This document shows positions 61,563-64,000 of a stretch of 64,000 nt of DNA, in pieces. Positions within the stretch are counted from its first letter, which is position 1, and every line of letters starts with the position of its first letter. Made by a program: the position numbers and the translations under genes. The stretch covers positions 2,514,001-2,578,000 of the forward strand of contig NZ_JAFEJA010000001.1 of the NCBI RefSeq assembly GCF_016919245.1, given 5' to 3'. The notes beneath the pieces were generated by a model. The model was not told where the DNA came from, searched no databases, and worked only from the letters and a program-made list of their open reading frames with translations. The DNA comes from Streptomyces zhihengii. GTDB taxonomy: Bacteria; Actinomycetota; Actinomycetes; Streptomycetales; Streptomycetaceae.

Positions 61563-63149
61563 TCACTGCGGGGGGTTGCCGTGCTTGCGGGACGGCAGGT
61601 CTGCGTGCTTGGTGCGGAGCATGGCGAGGGACCGGATGAGGACCTCGCGGGTCTCCGCCGGGTCGATGACGTCGTCGACCAGGCCGCGCTCCGCGGCGTA
61701 GTAGGGGTGCATCAGCTCGGCCTTGTACTCCTTGACCATGCGGGTGCGCATGGCCTCGGAGTCCTCGGCGTCGGCGATCTGGCGGCGGAAGATGACGTTC
61801 GCCGCGCCCTCGGCGCCCATGACGGCGATCTCGTTGGTGGGCCAGGCGTAGGTGAGGTCGGCGCCGATGGACTGCGAGTCCATGACGATGTACGCGCCGC
61901 CGTAGGCCTTGCGCAGGATCAGCGAGATCCGGGGCACGGTGGCGTTGCAGTAGGCGTAGAGCAGCTTGGCGCCGTGGCGGATGATGCCGCCGTGCTCCTG
62001 GTCCACACCCGGCAGGAAGCCCGGCACGTCGAGGAGGGTGACGATCGGGATGTTGAAGGCGTCGCACATCTGCACGAAGCGCGCGGCCTTCTCGGACGCC
62101 TCGATGTCGAGGACGCCGGCGAGGGACTGCGGCTGGTTGGCGACGATGCCGACGACCTGGCCGTCGAGGCGGGCGAGCGCGCAGATGATGTTGCGGGCCC
62201 AGCGCTCGTGGATCTCCAGGTAGTCGCCGTCGTCGACGAGCTCCTCGATGACCTTGTGCATGTCGTACGGGCGGTTGCCGTCGGCGGGGACCAGGTCGAG
62301 GAGGACGTCCGAGCGCCGGTCGGCGGGGTCGTCGCCGGTGGTGGTCGGCGGGTTCTCGCGGTTGTTGGAGGGGAGCATGGACAGGAGGTAGCGGACCTCC
62401 GCGATGCAGGTCTCCTCGTCGTCGTACGCGAAGTGCGCGACGCCCGAGGTCTCGGCGTGCACGTCCGCGCCGCCCAGACCGTTCTGCGTGATCTCCTCGC
62501 CGGTCACCGCCTTCACCACGTCCGGACCGGTGATGAACATCTGCGAGGTCTCACGGACCATGAACACGAAGTCCGTCAGCGCCGGACTGTAGGCCGCACC
62601 GCCCGCGCACGGACCCAGCATCACCGAGATCTGCGGGATCACACCCGACGCCCTCGTGTTCCGCTGGAAGATCCCCCCGTACCCGGCCAGAGCGCTCACG
62701 CCCTCCTGGATCCGCGCACCCGCACCGTCGTTCAGCGACACCAGCGGAGCACCCGCCGAGATCGCCATGTCCATGATCTTGTGGATCTTCGTCGCGTGCG
62801 CCTCGCCCAGCGCACCCCCGAAGATCCGGAAATCGTGCGCGTACACGAAGACCGTCCGGCCCTCCACCGTGCCCCAGCCGGTCACCACACCGTCCGTGTA
62901 CGGCTTCTTCGCCTCCAGACCGAACCCCGACGCCCGATGCCGCCGCAACTGCTCGACCTCACGGAACGACCCCTCGTCCAGCAGCAGGGCGATCCGCTCA
63001 CGCGCCGTCAGCTTGCCCTTGGCATGCTGCGCCTCCGTCGCCCGGTCACTCGGGCCACGCTCCGCCTGCTCCCGCAGGGCATGCAGCTCGGCCACCCGGC
63101 CACGTGCGTCGGCCGGCTCGCTGCTGGTGGTCTGGTCCAAAACGGTCAT
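61563..63149 (-). CDS. accB: Acyl-CoA carboxylase beta (carboxyltransferase) subunit AccB
   Basis: A 528-residue carboxyltransferase transferring CO2 from biotin to acetyl/propionyl-CoA to make malonyl/methylmalonyl-CoA, precursors of fatty acids and polyketides. Motifs: KGKLTARERIALLLDEGSF at the N-terminus, the oxyanion holes GPCAGGAAYSPALTDF and RKAYGGAYIVMDS, and VDVPGFLPGVDQE-like LLDVPGFLPGVDQEH. The adjacent epsilon gene points to AccB rather than the PccB paralogue, but the two are similar. Codon style changes inside the gene near 62440. Confidence 0.93.
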   Translation of the reverse strand: MTVLDQTTSSEPADARGRVAELHALREQAERGPSDRATEAQHAKGKLTARERIALLLDEGSFREVEQLRRHRASGFGLEAKKPYTDGVVTGWGTVEGRTVFVYAHDFRIFGGALGEAHATKIHKIMDMAISAGAPLVSLNDGAGARIQEGVSALAGYGGIFQRNTRASGVIPQISVMLGPCAGGAAYSPALTDFVFMVRETSQMFITGPDVVKAVTGEEITQNGLGGADVHAETSGVAHFAYDDEETCIAEVRYLLSMLPSNNRENPPTTTGDDPADRRSDVLLDLVPADGNRPYDMHKVIEELVDDGDYLEIHERWARNIICALARLDGQVVGIVANQPQSLAGVLDIEASEKAARFVQMCDAFNIPIVTLLDVPGFLPGVDQEHGGIIRHGAKLLYAYCNATVPRISLILRKAYGGAYIVMDSQSIGADLTYAWPTNEIAVMGAEGAANVIFRRQIADAEDSEAMRTRMVKEYKAELMHPYYAAERGLVDDVIDPAETREVLIRSLAMLRTKHADLPSRKHGNPPQ

Positions 63150-63379
63150 GCATCGACCCTAAGGAGCCGACCACGTAAACCGTGCCGTTGACTCCGTACA
63201 GTCTCGCGACCGTTCTCCTGTCGGGCTTTCACAGAACCATTCCGTGTCGAGCGCCAACCACCAGCTCACGACCGCCGAGGATTGTGCGAGTCCCACAACA
63301 CGCGCGGATGAGAGGCCGCTCACAGCAGGATGTCGTCCGTGGGCCGGCCGGGTTACGAACGGGGGCCGGGGGGCCGGAT

Positions 63380-64000
63380 TCAGCCGCCGCAGTGGAAGCG
63401 GGCGGAGCCCCAGTCCGCGTGGTCGTTGCCGTTCCCGTCGCCGCCGTCGCCGACGACCAGCTCGACGTAGCGGGCCCCGGTCACGTCGGCGGTCAGCGGC
63501 CGGGCCGCGTCGGCGGCGGTCAGCACCGGTGACGCCGCCTTCTCGGCGCCGTCCGCGAGCACCGAGAAGCGCACGCTGCCGCGGGTGGGCTGGGCGTCGT
63601 CCACACCGACCTGGGCCGTGAAGGAGGTGCACCGGCCGCCGAGGTAGTAGCGGACGCGCGAGGGCGCGTGGGCGCCGATGCCCTTCTCGTACGCCACTCC
63701 CCCGATCCGCAGCGGCGATCCGTCGCCCGCGCCGGTGCCGCCGTTGGACATGTCGCGTTCCACGGGCCCCCAGCCGTTCTCGGCCGACGCCCAGTCGTGG
63801 TCGCTCGCCCAGGTGTCCGCGGCCGGCGGGGGCGGCAGGGTGCGCACCGTGGTCGCGGCCGTCACCTCGCGGGGCGTGCCGCCGGCCGTGTAGGCGGCGG
63901 CCGCCCCGATCGGATGGCCGCGGTAGGGGGCGTCGGCCGGCGGGGTCACCTGCCAGACGGCGGTGACCTCGGCCCCGGGCGCGACGGCGGCGAAGGAGAC
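63380..64000 (-). CDS. C-terminal part of a NEW3/NPCBM-domain protein, probably a glycoside hydrolase
   Basis: 207 codons are open to the right window edge, so the gene starts outside. The segment at the edge (VAPGAEVTAVWQVTPP) resembles a NEW3 (alpha-galactosidase-associated) domain, and the C-terminal 145 residues form an NPCBM carbohydrate-binding module: WASAENGWGPVERDMSNGG, YEKGIGAHAPSRVRYYL, VGVDDAQPTRGSVRFSVL, ARYVELVVGDGGDGN and NDHADWGSARFHC. NPCBM modules follow GH27 or related catalytic domains in secreted Streptomyces enzymes. An internal GTG at 63949 is not a plausible start because the NEW3 pattern crosses it. Confidence 0.8.
   Translation of the reverse strand, partial: VSFAAVAPGAEVTAVWQVTPPADAPYRGHPIGAAAAYTAGGTPREVTAATTVRTLPPPPAADTWASDHDWASAENGWGPVERDMSNGGTGAGDGSPLRIGGVAYEKGIGAHAPSRVRYYLGGRCTSFTAQVGVDDAQPTRGSVRFSVLADGAEKAASPVLTAADAARPLTADVTGARYVELVVGDGGDGNGNDHADWGSARFHCGG

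Overview
The window looks like a chromosomal core segment of a Streptomyces. The evidence is very high GC with G/C-ending codons, many GTG starts, apparently leaderless genes, conservon operons, NsdA, NdgR, GlcP and an AccB/AccE pair. From memory, the gene order is that of the S. coelicolor region running from rimM/rpsP down to accB, read in the opposite direction. Gene names rest on motifs and on this synteny, with no database search.

Layout. (1) 1-6300, information processing: rimM (cut by the window edge), khpA, rpsP, a SprT-like zinc protein, proS, a methyltransferase and ffh. (2) 6400-10700, nitrogen: amtB-glnK-glnD behind a GlnR-type box. (3) 11000-21400: the developmental repressor nsdA, a prim-pol-like protein, ftsY, the glucose permease glcP behind an unusual repeat-rich promoter, smc, a small coiled-coil protein and acyP. 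(4) 21500-33000: a secreted CAP protein, an SDR enzyme, mutM, rnc-rpmF-yceD, a DivIVA/AtpF-like coiled-coil protein, coaD-rsmD, recG, a FakA-like DAK2 protein and rpmB. (5) 33100-41300: thiD-thiL, an orphan RAM domain, a DUF3515 lipoprotein, ddlA, gpsA-plsC, cofC, a cold-shock-like protein and hupS. (6) 41400-49400: leuCD with divergent ndgR, a small DUF4242 protein, five tRNA genes (Glu x3, Gln x2), a HAD hydrolase with a duplicated 5' end, a DUF4241 protein, gltX and a FAH-family enzyme. (7) 49700-61000: a small repeat-containing peptide gene, then two tandem conservons (sensor kinase-like, roadblock, DUF742, GTPase). (8) 61300-64000: accE-accB, and the C-terminus of a NEW3/NPCBM protein that runs off the right edge.

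Several units cohere. AmtB, GlnK and GlnD form the ammonium-sensing cascade. Ffh and FtsY are the two protein GTPases of SRP targeting. NdgR sits opposite its likely target leuCD. GltX lies beside tRNA-Glu and tRNA-Gln genes, both probably its substrates where GlnRS is absent. The two conservons are complete gene sets, but cvnA1 carries an apparent single-base frameshift, and the two cvnD genes are almost identical at DNA level while their neighbours have diverged at synonymous sites, which points to gene conversion.

Most of the window is conserved housekeeping. The least explained items are the two-repeat peptide divergent from conservon 1, the operator-like array upstream of glcP, a 26-bp palindrome before the CAP gene, an ECF-type promoter reading into a leaderless SprT-like gene, and the 102-bp-period duplication at the HAD gene.
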